From assembly GCA_004525275.1 (NCBI GenBank), contig SPCO01000116.1, positions 1 through 5,551 on the forward strand: a DNA stretch of 5,551 bases. The letters run 5' to 3'. A model generated the notes under the pieces. The model saw nothing but the letters and a program-made list of their open reading frames with translations, was not told the origin of the DNA and ran no database searches. Both the position numbers and the translations under genes were made by a program. The DNA comes from Thermomicrobiales bacterium. Its GTDB lineage: Bacteria; Chloroflexota; Limnocylindria; Limnocylindrales; CSP1-4. Of the stretch, positions 1 through 5,551 are shown in pieces (the stretch's first letter is position 1; the number at the start of each line of letters is the position of its first letter).

Positions 1-452
1 CGCGCAGGATCCTGCGCGACATCGATCTTGCCGAGGACGCGACGCAGCAGGCGCTGCTCGCCATCTGGCAGGACCTTCCGCAGCTCCGCGATCCGGCCCG
101 CTTCGAGGCCTGGTCGTATCGGCTCCTCGTGCGCGCCTGCTATGCCGAGGGCCGGAAAGAACGACGTTGGGCACCCAACCTCCGGCTCCTGCCGGCGGAC
201 GACCCGATAGCGGATGACGGCCTGAGCTCGGTCGTCGATCGCGATCAACTTGAGCGCGGCTTCCGCCGTCTCTCTGTCGACCACCGAACGGTGGTGGTCC
301 TGCACCACTACCTCGACCTGCCGCTCGACCGGGTCGCCGAGATCATCGGCATCCCGGTCGGGACGGCTCACTCTCGACTTCATCATGCGATGCGCGCAAT
401 GCGGGCGGCACTCGATGCCGACTCGCGGATGCGGGCCCGGGAGGTGATCTGA
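1..452 (+). CDS. ECF-type RNA polymerase sigma factor, 5' end outside the window
   Basis: An alternative sigma factor that would direct RNA polymerase to a small set of promoters. The frame is open from base 3 to the TGA at 450-452, giving 149 visible codons; the start and the earliest part of region 2 lie upstream. Visible residues 1-55 carry sigma region 2, including DIDLAEDATQQALLAIWQDL and FEAWSYRLLVRACYAEGRK, typical of ECF proteins. A variable linker follows. Region 4 spans about residues 82-134, with a helix-turn-helix around LDRVAEIIGIPVGTAHSRLH (residues 108-127) that would read the -35 element. The GTG at 129 is internal to region 2 and is not the start. The stop overlaps the ATG of the next gene by one base (TGATG), which implies translational coupling to a membrane partner, the usual sigma/anti-sigma arrangement. 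The ECF subgroup cannot be assigned from this fragment. Confidence 0.93.
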   Translation, partial: RRILRDIDLAEDATQQALLAIWQDLPQLRDPARFEAWSYRLLVRACYAEGRKERRWAPNLRLLPADDPIADDGLSSVVDRDQLERGFRRLSVDHRTVVVLHHYLDLPLDRVAEIIGIPVGTAHSRLHHAMRAMRAALDADSRMRAREVI

Positions 453-1375
453 TGGATACCGAACGGGACGTCACGCGCATCGTTCGGTCGTGGCTACGCA
501 CAGACGAACACGAATCCGCAGGCCGCGTCCTGGACGACGTGCTCGGCCGGCTGGACACGACCCCACAGCGCCGCTCCCGGTGGCCGGCGCGGAGGATCAC
601 GGACATGAATACCTACGCCAAGCTCGCGATCGCGGCCGCCGCCGTGCTGGTCGTGGCGGTCGTCGGCTTCAACCTGCTGCCAGCCAGCGGCGGGGTCGGG
701 GGCGCTCCTGCCGCCACGCCCTTGCCGACCCTCGCGCCGACGCCGACCCCCGCGCCGACGCCGACCCCCGCGCCGACGGCGACTCCGGCGCCCACGCCTG
801 TCGCCTTCGCCTTTCCGCCCGATGGGCCGCTCGCGATCGGCCGGCACGACTTCACGATCAACAGCGTTCCGTTCTCGCTCGAGTTGAAGGCCGACGACTG
901 GCTCAGCAATGGCAGCTTCGGGATCGACAAGGGTGTCCCCGGGCAATTGACTGGGGATGGCGCGGGTTTCATCTTCTGGGCGGATCCCCCGACGGGCGTC
1001 TTCAGCGATCCATGCGCCAATACCGTGAGCCCGCCGGCTGGTTCGCTGGCTGACCTCGCGGCGGACGTGGCCTCCATCCCTGGTACCGACATCGTCGAAC
1101 CGCCTACGGACGTGATCGTGGGCGGGTATCCCGCCAAGCACATCGTGATCACCATACGCGAGGACATCGGCTGCCCCGCGAATACGTTCTATCTCTGGTA
1201 CGGCACCGAACCGGGCAATGCGCGCTATGCCTCCGAGGTGGGCTCGACGATCCGGGTCTGGGCGATCGACGTCGATGGGAAGATCGTGTGGATCGACGGC
1301 GAGACCTACAACGGTGCGGGTCCCAAGCCAGGCAGGGAGATCCAGCAAGTCATCGACTCGATCCAGTTCGAGTAG
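452..1375 (+). CDS. Single-span membrane protein, putative anti-sigma factor with extracellular sensor domain
   Basis: Probable regulator of the upstream sigma factor, inferred from the one-base TGATG overlap and the topology. Residues 1-56 are a charged, largely helical cytoplasmic segment (RDVTRIVRSWLR, RVLDDVLGRLD). It has no HxxxCxxC motif and no cysteine, so it is not a classical zinc-binding anti-sigma domain. Residues 57-76 form one hydrophobic span (KLAIAAAAVLVVAVVGFNLL), expected with the N-terminus inside. Residues 77-117 are a Gly then Pro/Thr/Ala linker made of near-identical hexapeptides. Residues 118-307 form an extracellular domain with Cys188 and Cys241 that could make a disulfide. 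This domain is homologous to both domains of the protein at 2914-4284: REDIGC here matches REDRGC there, and STIRVWAIDVDG matches DTIRVWIVDLDG. An ATG at 605 would remove the cytoplasmic segment, so the coupled ATG at 452 is preferred. The gene boundaries are secure; the anti-sigma role is inference. Confidence 0.85.
   Translation: MDTERDVTRIVRSWLRTDEHESAGRVLDDVLGRLDTTPQRRSRWPARRITDMNTYAKLAIAAAAVLVVAVVGFNLLPASGGVGGAPAATPLPTLAPTPTPAPTPTPAPTATPAPTPVAFAFPPDGPLAIGRHDFTINSVPFSLELKADDWLSNGSFGIDKGVPGQLTGDGAGFIFWADPPTGVFSDPCANTVSPPAGSLADLAADVASIPGTDIVEPPTDVIVGGYPAKHIVITIREDIGCPANTFYLWYGTEPGNARYASEVGSTIRVWAIDVDGKIVWIDGETYNGAGPKPGREIQQVIDSIQFE
734..799 (+). repeat. Short in-frame tandem repeat encoding a Pro/Thr linker
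   Basis: An 18-base unit (gcgccgacgccgaccccc, read as APTPTP) occurs at 734-751 and again, identical, at 752-769. A degenerate copy follows at 770-787 (APTATP), then a partial copy at 788-799 (APTP). It encodes the flexible spacer between the membrane span and the extracellular domain. Because the unit is a multiple of three, gain or loss of copies by replication slippage would change spacer length without a frameshift. Confidence 0.85.
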
Positions 1376-1385
1376 TCGGATTCTG

Positions 1386-1429
1386 GAGCGGCGGAGGCAG
1401 CCCGAACGGATGCCGCCGCCGCTCTCTTT
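1386..1429 (+). terminator. Probable Rho-independent terminator after the sigma/anti-sigma pair
   Basis: The left arm gagcggcgg (1386-1394) pairs perfectly with ccgccgctc (1416-1424). After one A-G mismatch (1395/1415) the stem continues with ggca (1396-1399) against tgcc (1411-1414), leaving an 11-base loop. The right arm is followed by tcttt (1425-1429), a short and imperfect T tract. It begins about 10 bases after the stop codon at 1375 and lies before the next ribosome binding site, the expected place for an operon end. The weak T tract is the main doubt. Confidence 0.65.
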
Positions 1430-1447
1430 GAAGCGCCCGGATCTGAC

Positions 1448-1452
1448 AGGAG
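1448..1452 (+). promoter_or_regulatory. Ribosome binding site of the amidohydrolase
   Basis: AGGAG lies 7 bases before the ATG at 1460. It supports that start, which also places the twin-arginine motif at the very N-terminus. I see no convincing -35/-10 pair between the terminator and this site. Confidence 0.7.
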
Positions 1453-1459
1453 CGCTCGA

Positions 1460-2899
1460 ATGGATCGATCAGTCTCACGCCGGCAGTTCCTCCGCGGGAT
1501 CTCGGTCGTTGCCGCTGGTGCGGTGCTCGACGCCTGCACTCCGGCGTTGGCCACCTTCGGGCCCAAGGCGAGCGTGGCGTCCCAGGCAAGCGTCGTGCCC
1601 CGACCGACGTCAAGCCCGAAGAAAGAAGGCCTCGTCCTGCGCAATGCCACGGTGCTGACGATGGACCCGACGCACCCCGGGGCCGACGCTGTAGCGATCT
1701 CGGGTGACACGATCACGGCCGTCGGCTCAGAGGCGGAAGTCCGCGCGGCCGCGCCGAACGCCACGATCGTGGACGTCGGCGGGCGGGTCCTGCTACCGGG
1801 GTTCAACGACGCCCACTGCCACCGCATCGGCGACCGACGCGAGGCCGGCTACGACTCGGCCGAGACCGCGATCGAGGCCGCTCTCGCGGGTGGCTGGACC
1901 AGCATCACCGAGATGTTCGTCAACCAGGAGCGCCTCGACGAGCTGCGTGCGCTCGACGAGGCCGGACGGCTGCGCCTGCGGGTCAACTGCTATCTGCCGG
2001 TCAACTACCTGGAGCAGAAGTTCGGAGTCTGGTTCGGCGACTACCGGCCTCACCAGGTGATCAGCCCGCGCGTGCGGATCGGCGGGGTCAAGATGTTCGC
2101 CGACCCTGCATGGACGACCGAGATGTACATGACCTCGCCCCACATGGATCGACCCGACTATCGCGGCGAGGTGTTCTGGAAGCCCGACGAGCTGACCGAG
2201 CTGGTCCGTTCGCTCCATGACGACGGCTGGCAACTTGCCACACACACGGCCGGGGACGCCGCGCACGACCTCGTTCTCGACGCCTACGAGGCGGCACTGG
2301 CGGGGGCCGACAACGCCGGTCACCGCCACCGCATCGAGCACGTCATGGCAGTTCGCGACGACCAGGTGCTGCGGATGCGCGATCTGGCGATCTTGGCCTC
2401 ATTCCAGCTGACTTGGTTCGGCACAGATCCAAACTCACGCGTGGAAACGACGATCGATCCGGAACGCATGCCCTGGATCGGGCGATGGCGCGACCTGCTG
2501 GAAGCCGGTGTACCGGCCGTCGCCAGCACGGATCATCCGTATGACGACCTCGAGGCAAATCGAGTGCCGTCGGGCGGCGCGATGCAGACGATGGCGGTCG
2601 CGGTGACGCGCATCCTGGACCCCGGTATCGAGCCGGCGGCGTGGCAAGCCGATCAGCGGCTCTCGGTCGAGCAGGTACTCCCGCTCACCACTCGCGCGGG
2701 TGCCTACGCGACGTTCGAGGAGGATCGCAAGGGGACCGTGGAGCCCGGCAAACTTGCTGACCTGGTCGTCCTCGATGGCGACCCTCGCAGCGTGGCCGCC
2801 GACCACCTTGGAGACGTGCGCGTCCTGATGACCATGGTCGGCGGACACGTGGAATACTGTGCTCCTGGCTTCGACGCCCTCTGCCCGGTAGTGGCCTGA
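1460..2899 (+). CDS. Tat-exported amidohydrolase (YtcJ/Amidohydrolase_3 type), probable lipoprotein
   Basis: A metal-dependent hydrolase of the amidohydrolase superfamily, expected to cleave an amide or related C-N bond outside the cytoplasmic membrane; the substrate is unknown. The N-terminus SRRQFLRG (Arg7-Arg8) plus a hydrophobic stretch is a Tat signal, and LDAC with Cys26 is a possible lipobox, though Asp at -2 is unusual. Residues 27-54 are a Ser/Pro-rich tether. The fold starts near residue 55 with the N-terminal half of the beta-sandwich (LVLRNATVLTMDP). The metal set looks complete: His119 and His121 in DAHCH, Lys211 in GGVKMFADP (candidate carbamylated lysine), His262 in ATHTAGDAAHD, His294 in HRIEH, Asp358 in ASTDHP. 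The C-terminus GTVEPGKLADLVVLDGDPR completes the sandwich. At 479 residues including the leader it is shorter than usual YtcJ proteins (roughly 520-550). The next gene follows after 14 bases, so the two are probably co-transcribed. Family assignment is firm; lipidation is likely but unproven. Confidence 0.92.
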   Translation: MDRSVSRRQFLRGISVVAAGAVLDACTPALATFGPKASVASQASVVPRPTSSPKKEGLVLRNATVLTMDPTHPGADAVAISGDTITAVGSEAEVRAAAPNATIVDVGGRVLLPGFNDAHCHRIGDRREAGYDSAETAIEAALAGGWTSITEMFVNQERLDELRALDEAGRLRLRVNCYLPVNYLEQKFGVWFGDYRPHQVISPRVRIGGVKMFADPAWTTEMYMTSPHMDRPDYRGEVFWKPDELTELVRSLHDDGWQLATHTAGDAAHDLVLDAYEAALAGADNAGHRHRIEHVMAVRDDQVLRMRDLAILASFQLTWFGTDPNSRVETTIDPERMPWIGRWRDLLEAGVPAVASTDHPYDDLEANRVPSGGAMQTMAVAVTRILDPGIEPAAWQADQRLSVEQVLPLTTRAGAYATFEEDRKGTVEPGKLADLVVLDGDPRSVAADHLGDVRVLMTMVGGHVEYCAPGFDALCPVVA

Positions 2900-2900
2900 C

Positions 2901-2904
2901 GGAG
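2901..2904 (+). promoter_or_regulatory. Ribosome binding site that fixes a GTG start
   Basis: GGAG lies 9 bases before the GTG at 2914, in the 14-base gap after the amidohydrolase stop. This spacing supports GTG as the start of the next gene. The nearby ATG at 2918 is in another frame that closes after 76 codons. Confidence 0.6.
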
Positions 2905-2913
2905 CGGACGCTG

Positions 2914-4284
2914 GTGGATGCCGATCAAGCGTTTGAAGGACGGCTCCGTGACAACCGGGCCAAGGCCGTCACGGTGGCTATCCTCCTGTTCATTGTCGGA
3001 AGTGTCGGTATCGCCCTGCTGCCCTCTGGCGATCCCGTCGAGAAGCGCAGTGTCAGCGTTTCGCCGTCGCCGACGTCTTCCCCGATCCCTTCGCCTTCCA
3101 CGCCGCCGCTACGCGTGGCTTCGAACGCCCCGACCGCGCTCCCCTTGAGCGGCGAGATCGATCCGGGCAGATACTTCGTCGCCTGGCCGGATCGGCCGAT
3201 CCGGGAAGCGAACACGGGCGAGGTCGTGCCCGGCATCTACCTCACGCTGCCCGCCGGCTGGAGGTTGACCGAAGAGGGGTCGATCCCGCCCCGACCGACC
3301 GTCACCAAGGACTTCCTGAGACTGAGTCTGTTCCAGGACGTGACCCATGTCGTGGCCGATGTCTGCGCAAGGAATGCGGACCTCGAGTTCGTGGCGGTGG
3401 GCTCGACGGCCCGCGACCTTCGGGTCGCCCTGCGCAACCAGGTCGGGATCGACCGATCCGGTCCTGCCGATGTCCTTGTGGGCTACTATCCGGCCTCGAA
3501 GTACGTGCTGCGCCACCCCCGTGAATGCCCCGGGCCGGAGGGAGATCAGATATGGGCGGGTGGCCCGCCCGATAGCGGATTCTCGATCCTTACCGGCGGC
3601 GTCGGGACGATCTACGTCGCCGATGTCAACGCGCATCGCCTGGTAGTCACCAGCGATTACCGGTTCGCGACGGAGGCGGCGCTCACGGAGCTCGACGCGA
3701 TCATCGCGTCGATCGATATCGCGCCGCCGCCGTTCGAGCAGGATCAGGGCCTCCGCTACTCGATGACCGTCGATGGGATCCCGCTTTCGCTCAGCGTGCC
3801 GACAGGCGGCTGGGAGCGGGTCGGCGGTACCTCCATCAACAAGTCCGTTCGCGGCCCACAGGGTGCGGAAGGGATGATCTATTGGACGACGTTCCCCGAC
3901 GCTGTCGACACCTACACCTGCGCTCGACAGCTGAAACCGTCGATCGGTCCATCGACCGCCGATCTTGCGGCCGCGGTCGCGAATGCGCCCGGGACCCAGC
4001 TCATCGCCGGCCCCGCGGACGTGAGGCTCGACGGGCGCGCCACGAAGTACATCGTGCTCGCGGTTCGCGAGGACCGAGGCTGCGACCCGGGGTTCTTCTT
4101 CACGTGGCGGGACAGGCAGGGGGGTGCCATGTGGTCGGCTACAGAGCCGGGCGACACGATCCGGGTCTGGATCGTCGATCTGGACGGGACGCGCCTCTTC
4201 ATCGCCGGTGGGACGAAACCGGACGCCGGTCCCGAGCTCGAGCAGGAGATCGAGCAGATCGTCAGATCGATCTGGTTCGCGTAG
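2914..4284 (+). CDS. Membrane-anchored protein with two tandem copies of the sensor-type extracellular domain
   Basis: Not recognised as a named family. From a GTG start it has a 17-residue charged cytoplasmic tail, one membrane span at residues 18-36 (AVTVAILLFIVGSVGIALL), and a Ser/Pro linker to about residue 78. Two homologous extracellular domains follow, about residues 80-270 and 278-456. Cysteines are at 151 and 205 in the first domain and at 336 and 390 in the second: the same 54-residue spacing, shifted by exactly 185 residues. Both domains match the extracellular part of the protein at 452-1375 (GPADVLVGYYPASKYV and GPADVRLDGRATKYIV here, PPTDVIVGGYPAKHIV there). The first domain carries about ten extra residues near its N-terminus (around AWPDRPIREANTG) and is more diverged. 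The tail is too short for a sigma-binding domain, so this is probably a ligand-binding, scavenging or co-sensing protein rather than an anti-sigma factor. It follows the exported amidohydrolase and may work with it at the cell surface. Confidence 0.85.
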   Translation: MDADQAFEGRLRDNRAKAVTVAILLFIVGSVGIALLPSGDPVEKRSVSVSPSPTSSPIPSPSTPPLRVASNAPTALPLSGEIDPGRYFVAWPDRPIREANTGEVVPGIYLTLPAGWRLTEEGSIPPRPTVTKDFLRLSLFQDVTHVVADVCARNADLEFVAVGSTARDLRVALRNQVGIDRSGPADVLVGYYPASKYVLRHPRECPGPEGDQIWAGGPPDSGFSILTGGVGTIYVADVNAHRLVVTSDYRFATEAALTELDAIIASIDIAPPPFEQDQGLRYSMTVDGIPLSLSVPTGGWERVGGTSINKSVRGPQGAEGMIYWTTFPDAVDTYTCARQLKPSIGPSTADLAAAVANAPGTQLIAGPADVRLDGRATKYIVLAVREDRGCDPGFFFTWRDRQGGAMWSATEPGDTIRVWIVDLDGTRLFIAGGTKPDAGPELEQEIEQIVRSIWFA

Positions 4285-4322
4285 CCGTTCAGCCCAGGCG
4301 GCCGGCCGAGGGGCGGCGCCGA
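4285..4322. other. Convergent gap with a GC palindrome, no clear terminator
   Basis: These 38 bases separate two genes that end facing each other. They contain the self-complementary sequence cggccggccg (4299-4308), but no T tract on either strand, so a bidirectional intrinsic terminator is not supported. Such palindromes are common by chance at this GC content. Confidence 0.3.
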
Positions 4323-5363
4323 TCAGGGCCGCTCTGCGAGCTCCGCACGCACCGCGGGTGCGACCACTGTCCCGAGGAGTTCGATCGCACGCATCACCTT
4401 GGCATGCGGCAATGAGCCCATGATGAACTGCATCAGGAATCGCTGGTGTCCGAAGATCCCATGCTGATAGAGGATCTTCTCGATCACCTGCTCGGGGCTG
4501 CCGATCAGGTTCGCGCCGTGGAGGGTGGTGCTCTGGTCGTAGGCCTCTCTGGTGATGGGCGACCAGCCACGTTCGCGACCGATCCGATCGGACAGGGCCT
4601 TGGTGGCCGGCCAGGCATCGTCGGCGGCCGTCTGCGGGTCGTCGGCCACGAAACCGTGTGAGTTGATGCTCATCGGCAGACGACCGTGACCGGCCTGTTC
4701 ACCGGCCCGACGATGGAGCTCGGCGATGGGCGCGAAACGGGCCGGTTCACCGCCGATGATCGCCAGGGCCATCGGCAGGCCAAGCAGACCCGTCCTGGCC
4801 GCGGACTCGGGGGTTCCCCCGACGGCGACCCAGACAGGCAGGGGATCCTGGATGGGTCGTGGATAGACGCCCTGATCATCGATGGCGGCGCGATGCCGGC
4901 CAGACCAGGTGATTCGCTCCGACGCACGCAGCGCGAGGAGCAGCTCCAGCTTTTCCGCAAACAGGCTGTCGTAGTCGTGGAGGTCGTAGCCGAACAGCGG
5001 GAAGGACTCGATGAACGAGCCCCGGCCGGCCATGATCTCGGCTCGCCCACCGGACAGCAGGTCCAGGGTCGCGAACTCCTGGAAGATGCGAACCGGATCG
5101 TCCGAGCTGATCACGTTGACCGAGCTGGACAGCCGGATCCGAGACGTGCGCTCGGCGATCGCCGCCAGGACGACGGCCGGGGCCGAGATGGCGAAGTCGG
5201 GCCTGTGGTGCTCTCCGACGGCGAAGACGTCGAGACCGACCTCATCCGCCAGCCGCGCTTCGTCCACGACGTTTCGCAATCGGTCGGCGGGCGAGATCAG
5301 GCGTCCGGAGGCGTCCGGCATCAACTCGGCGAAGGTGTACAGGCCAAGCTCGAAGGCGGACAT
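4323..5363 (-). CDS. LLM-class flavin-dependent oxidoreductase (luciferase-like, Atu2307/SP_0267-type)
   Basis: A cytoplasmic TIM-barrel enzyme of the bacterial luciferase-like family, which uses reduced flavin (FMN, or F420 in some members) to oxidise or reduce a small organic substrate; the substrate is not predictable here. The 346-residue product opens with MSAFELGLYTFAEL, the usual family start. Other signatures are VGEHHRPDF (residues 49-57), SSDDPVRIFQEFATLDLLSG (86-105), GGRAEIMAGRGSFIESFPLF (105-124), then YPRPIQDPLPVWVAVGGTPE and LPMALAIIGGEPARFAPI. Length and motif order are normal and the gene looks intact. The frame stays open to 5453, but the ATG at 5363 is chosen because an AGGA lies 6 bases before it and the longer N-terminus (MARPLPTRRMSRG...) does not look like the family. 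It converges on the membrane-protein gene and diverges from the gene at 5490. No flavin reductase is visible nearby. Confidence 0.93.
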   Translation of the reverse strand: MSAFELGLYTFAELMPDASGRLISPADRLRNVVDEARLADEVGLDVFAVGEHHRPDFAISAPAVVLAAIAERTSRIRLSSSVNVISSDDPVRIFQEFATLDLLSGGRAEIMAGRGSFIESFPLFGYDLHDYDSLFAEKLELLLALRASERITWSGRHRAAIDDQGVYPRPIQDPLPVWVAVGGTPESAARTGLLGLPMALAIIGGEPARFAPIAELHRRAGEQAGHGRLPMSINSHGFVADDPQTAADDAWPATKALSDRIGRERGWSPITREAYDQSTTLHGANLIGSPEQVIEKILYQHGIFGHQRFLMQFIMGSLPHAKVMRAIELLGTVVAPAVRAELAERP

Positions 5364-5369
5364 GCCCCA

Positions 5370-5373
5370 TCCT
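5370..5373 (-). promoter_or_regulatory. Ribosome binding site that decides the oxidoreductase start
   Basis: On the minus strand this reads AGGA (within aggatggggc), 6 bases before the ATG at 5363. It supports that start over the upstream in-frame starts at 5426 and 5453. Confidence 0.55.
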
Positions 5374-5455
5374 ATGACGGGAACGCGAAGGATGTTCGGA
5401 CCGATGTCGAAATGGCCGCGGCTCATTCGACGTGTTGGTAGAGGGCGCGCCACCA

Positions 5456-5469
5456 GGTCGCCCGCGACC
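5456..5469. promoter_or_regulatory. 14-bp dyad in the divergent intergenic region, candidate operator or leader hairpin
   Basis: GGTCGC (5456-5461) and GCGACC (5464-5469) are perfect inverted arms with a 2-base centre. The dyad ends 8 bases before the ribosome binding site of the gene at 5490, within the 126 bases between divergent starts. It could be a repressor site or a small hairpin in the leader mRNA. A 6-bp dyad in GC-rich DNA can arise by chance, and I found no convincing -35/-10 boxes for either gene here. Confidence 0.3.
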
Positions 5470-5477
5470 CGCCAAAC

Positions 5478-5483
5478 AAGGAG
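5478..5483 (+). promoter_or_regulatory. Strong ribosome binding site of the partial right-edge gene
   Basis: AAGGAG lies 6 bases before the ATG at 5490. It is the best Shine-Dalgarno match in the window and is the main evidence that a gene starts here. Confidence 0.75.
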
Positions 5484-5489
5484 TCACCC

Positions 5490-5551
5490 ATGCAAGTCCT
5501 CATCCTGGCCAAGTCGGGACCCGAGTCGGAAGCGTCTTCGGCATCGGAGTC
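5490..5551 (+). CDS. Start of a truncated gene, possibly a YCII-related (DGPF) protein
   Basis: Only the first 20 codons are in the window, reading MQVLILAKSGPESEASSASE and then a partial codon pair. A hydrophobic strand (VLILAK) followed by a Ser/Glu-rich segment resembles the opening of YCII-related/DGPF proteins, which often begin with a strand followed by K-x(n)-SEAG. This is a resemblance over a very short stretch, not an identification. The gene is real on the strength of its ribosome binding site and open frame. It is transcribed away from the flavin-dependent oxidoreductase, and the two may share control through the 126-base region between them. Confidence 0.65.
   Translation, partial: MQVLILAKSGPESEASSASE

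Noticed and set aside
129..452. GTG at 129 as the start of the sigma factor
   Set aside because: The same frame is open upstream to base 3 and encodes typical region 2 sequence, so the start lies outside the window.
494..1348. 284-codon open frame on the minus strand opposite the anti-sigma-like gene
   Set aside because: Its product is an Arg/Gly/Asp-rich low-complexity string with no recognisable domain. It is a GC-driven shadow of the convincing plus-strand gene.
1218..1658. 146-codon plus-strand open frame bridging the anti-sigma-like gene and the amidohydrolase
   Set aside because: It is Ser/Arg-rich with no motif, runs through the probable terminator, and overlaps two well-supported genes in another frame.
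5383..5411. Possible -35 box (TTCGAC on the minus strand) for the oxidoreductase
   Set aside because: At 17 bases spacing the -10 position reads TCGCGT, which does not resemble a -10 element.
4686..5441. 251-codon plus-strand open frame opposite the flavin-dependent oxidoreductase
   Set aside because: The minus-strand protein carries clear family motifs along its whole length; the plus-strand product has none and starts with no ribosome binding site.
5364..5453. Upstream starts at 5426 and 5453 for the oxidoreductase
   Set aside because: The extra 21-30 residues do not resemble the family N-terminus, while the ATG at 5363 has an AGGA at proper spacing and begins with the usual FELGLYTFAE segment.
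1..5551. CRISPR array, insertion sequence, tRNA or rRNA
   Set aside because: No regularly spaced repeats, no transposase-like protein or flanking inverted repeats, and no RNA-gene signature were seen.

Overview
This is a GC-rich window with tightly packed genes. It holds four complete genes and two genes cut by the window edges. The proteins suggest a high-GC soil or freshwater bacterium of the Chloroflexota (Limnocylindria/Ellin6529-like) or possibly Actinomycetota type: Pro/Thr-rich linkers after a single membrane span, a membrane partner beside an ECF sigma factor, and an LLM-class oxidoreductase. There is no rRNA or other marker gene, so this placement is inference.

Layout. (1) Bases 1-1375, plus strand: the 3' part of an ECF sigma factor gene, then a single-span membrane protein whose ATG overlaps the sigma stop codon by one base. 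The second protein is a probable anti-sigma factor or sensor. A hairpin with a short T-rich tail at 1386-1429 probably ends this operon. (2) Bases 1460-4284, plus strand: a Tat-exported, probably lipid-anchored amidohydrolase of the YtcJ/Amidohydrolase_3 type, followed after 14 bases by a second single-span membrane protein. (3) Bases 4323-5363, minus strand: an LLM-class flavin-dependent oxidoreductase convergent with (2). (4) From 5490, plus strand: the first 20 codons of a gene divergent from the oxidoreductase, possibly YCII-like, with a strong ribosome binding site and a 14-bp dyad just upstream.

The main observation is that the extracellular part of the anti-sigma-like protein (about 180 residues) recurs twice in tandem in the membrane protein at 2914-4284. 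All three copies keep two cysteines 53-54 residues apart and a TI-x-V strand near the C-terminus. I do not recognise this as a named domain. One copy is joined to a cytoplasmic segment encoded next to a sigma factor. The two others sit on a protein with only a 17-residue cytoplasmic tail, beside an exported hydrolase. This suggests, as inference only, an envelope sensing system in which the hydrolase, the double-domain protein and the sigma/anti-sigma pair deal with the same external signal.
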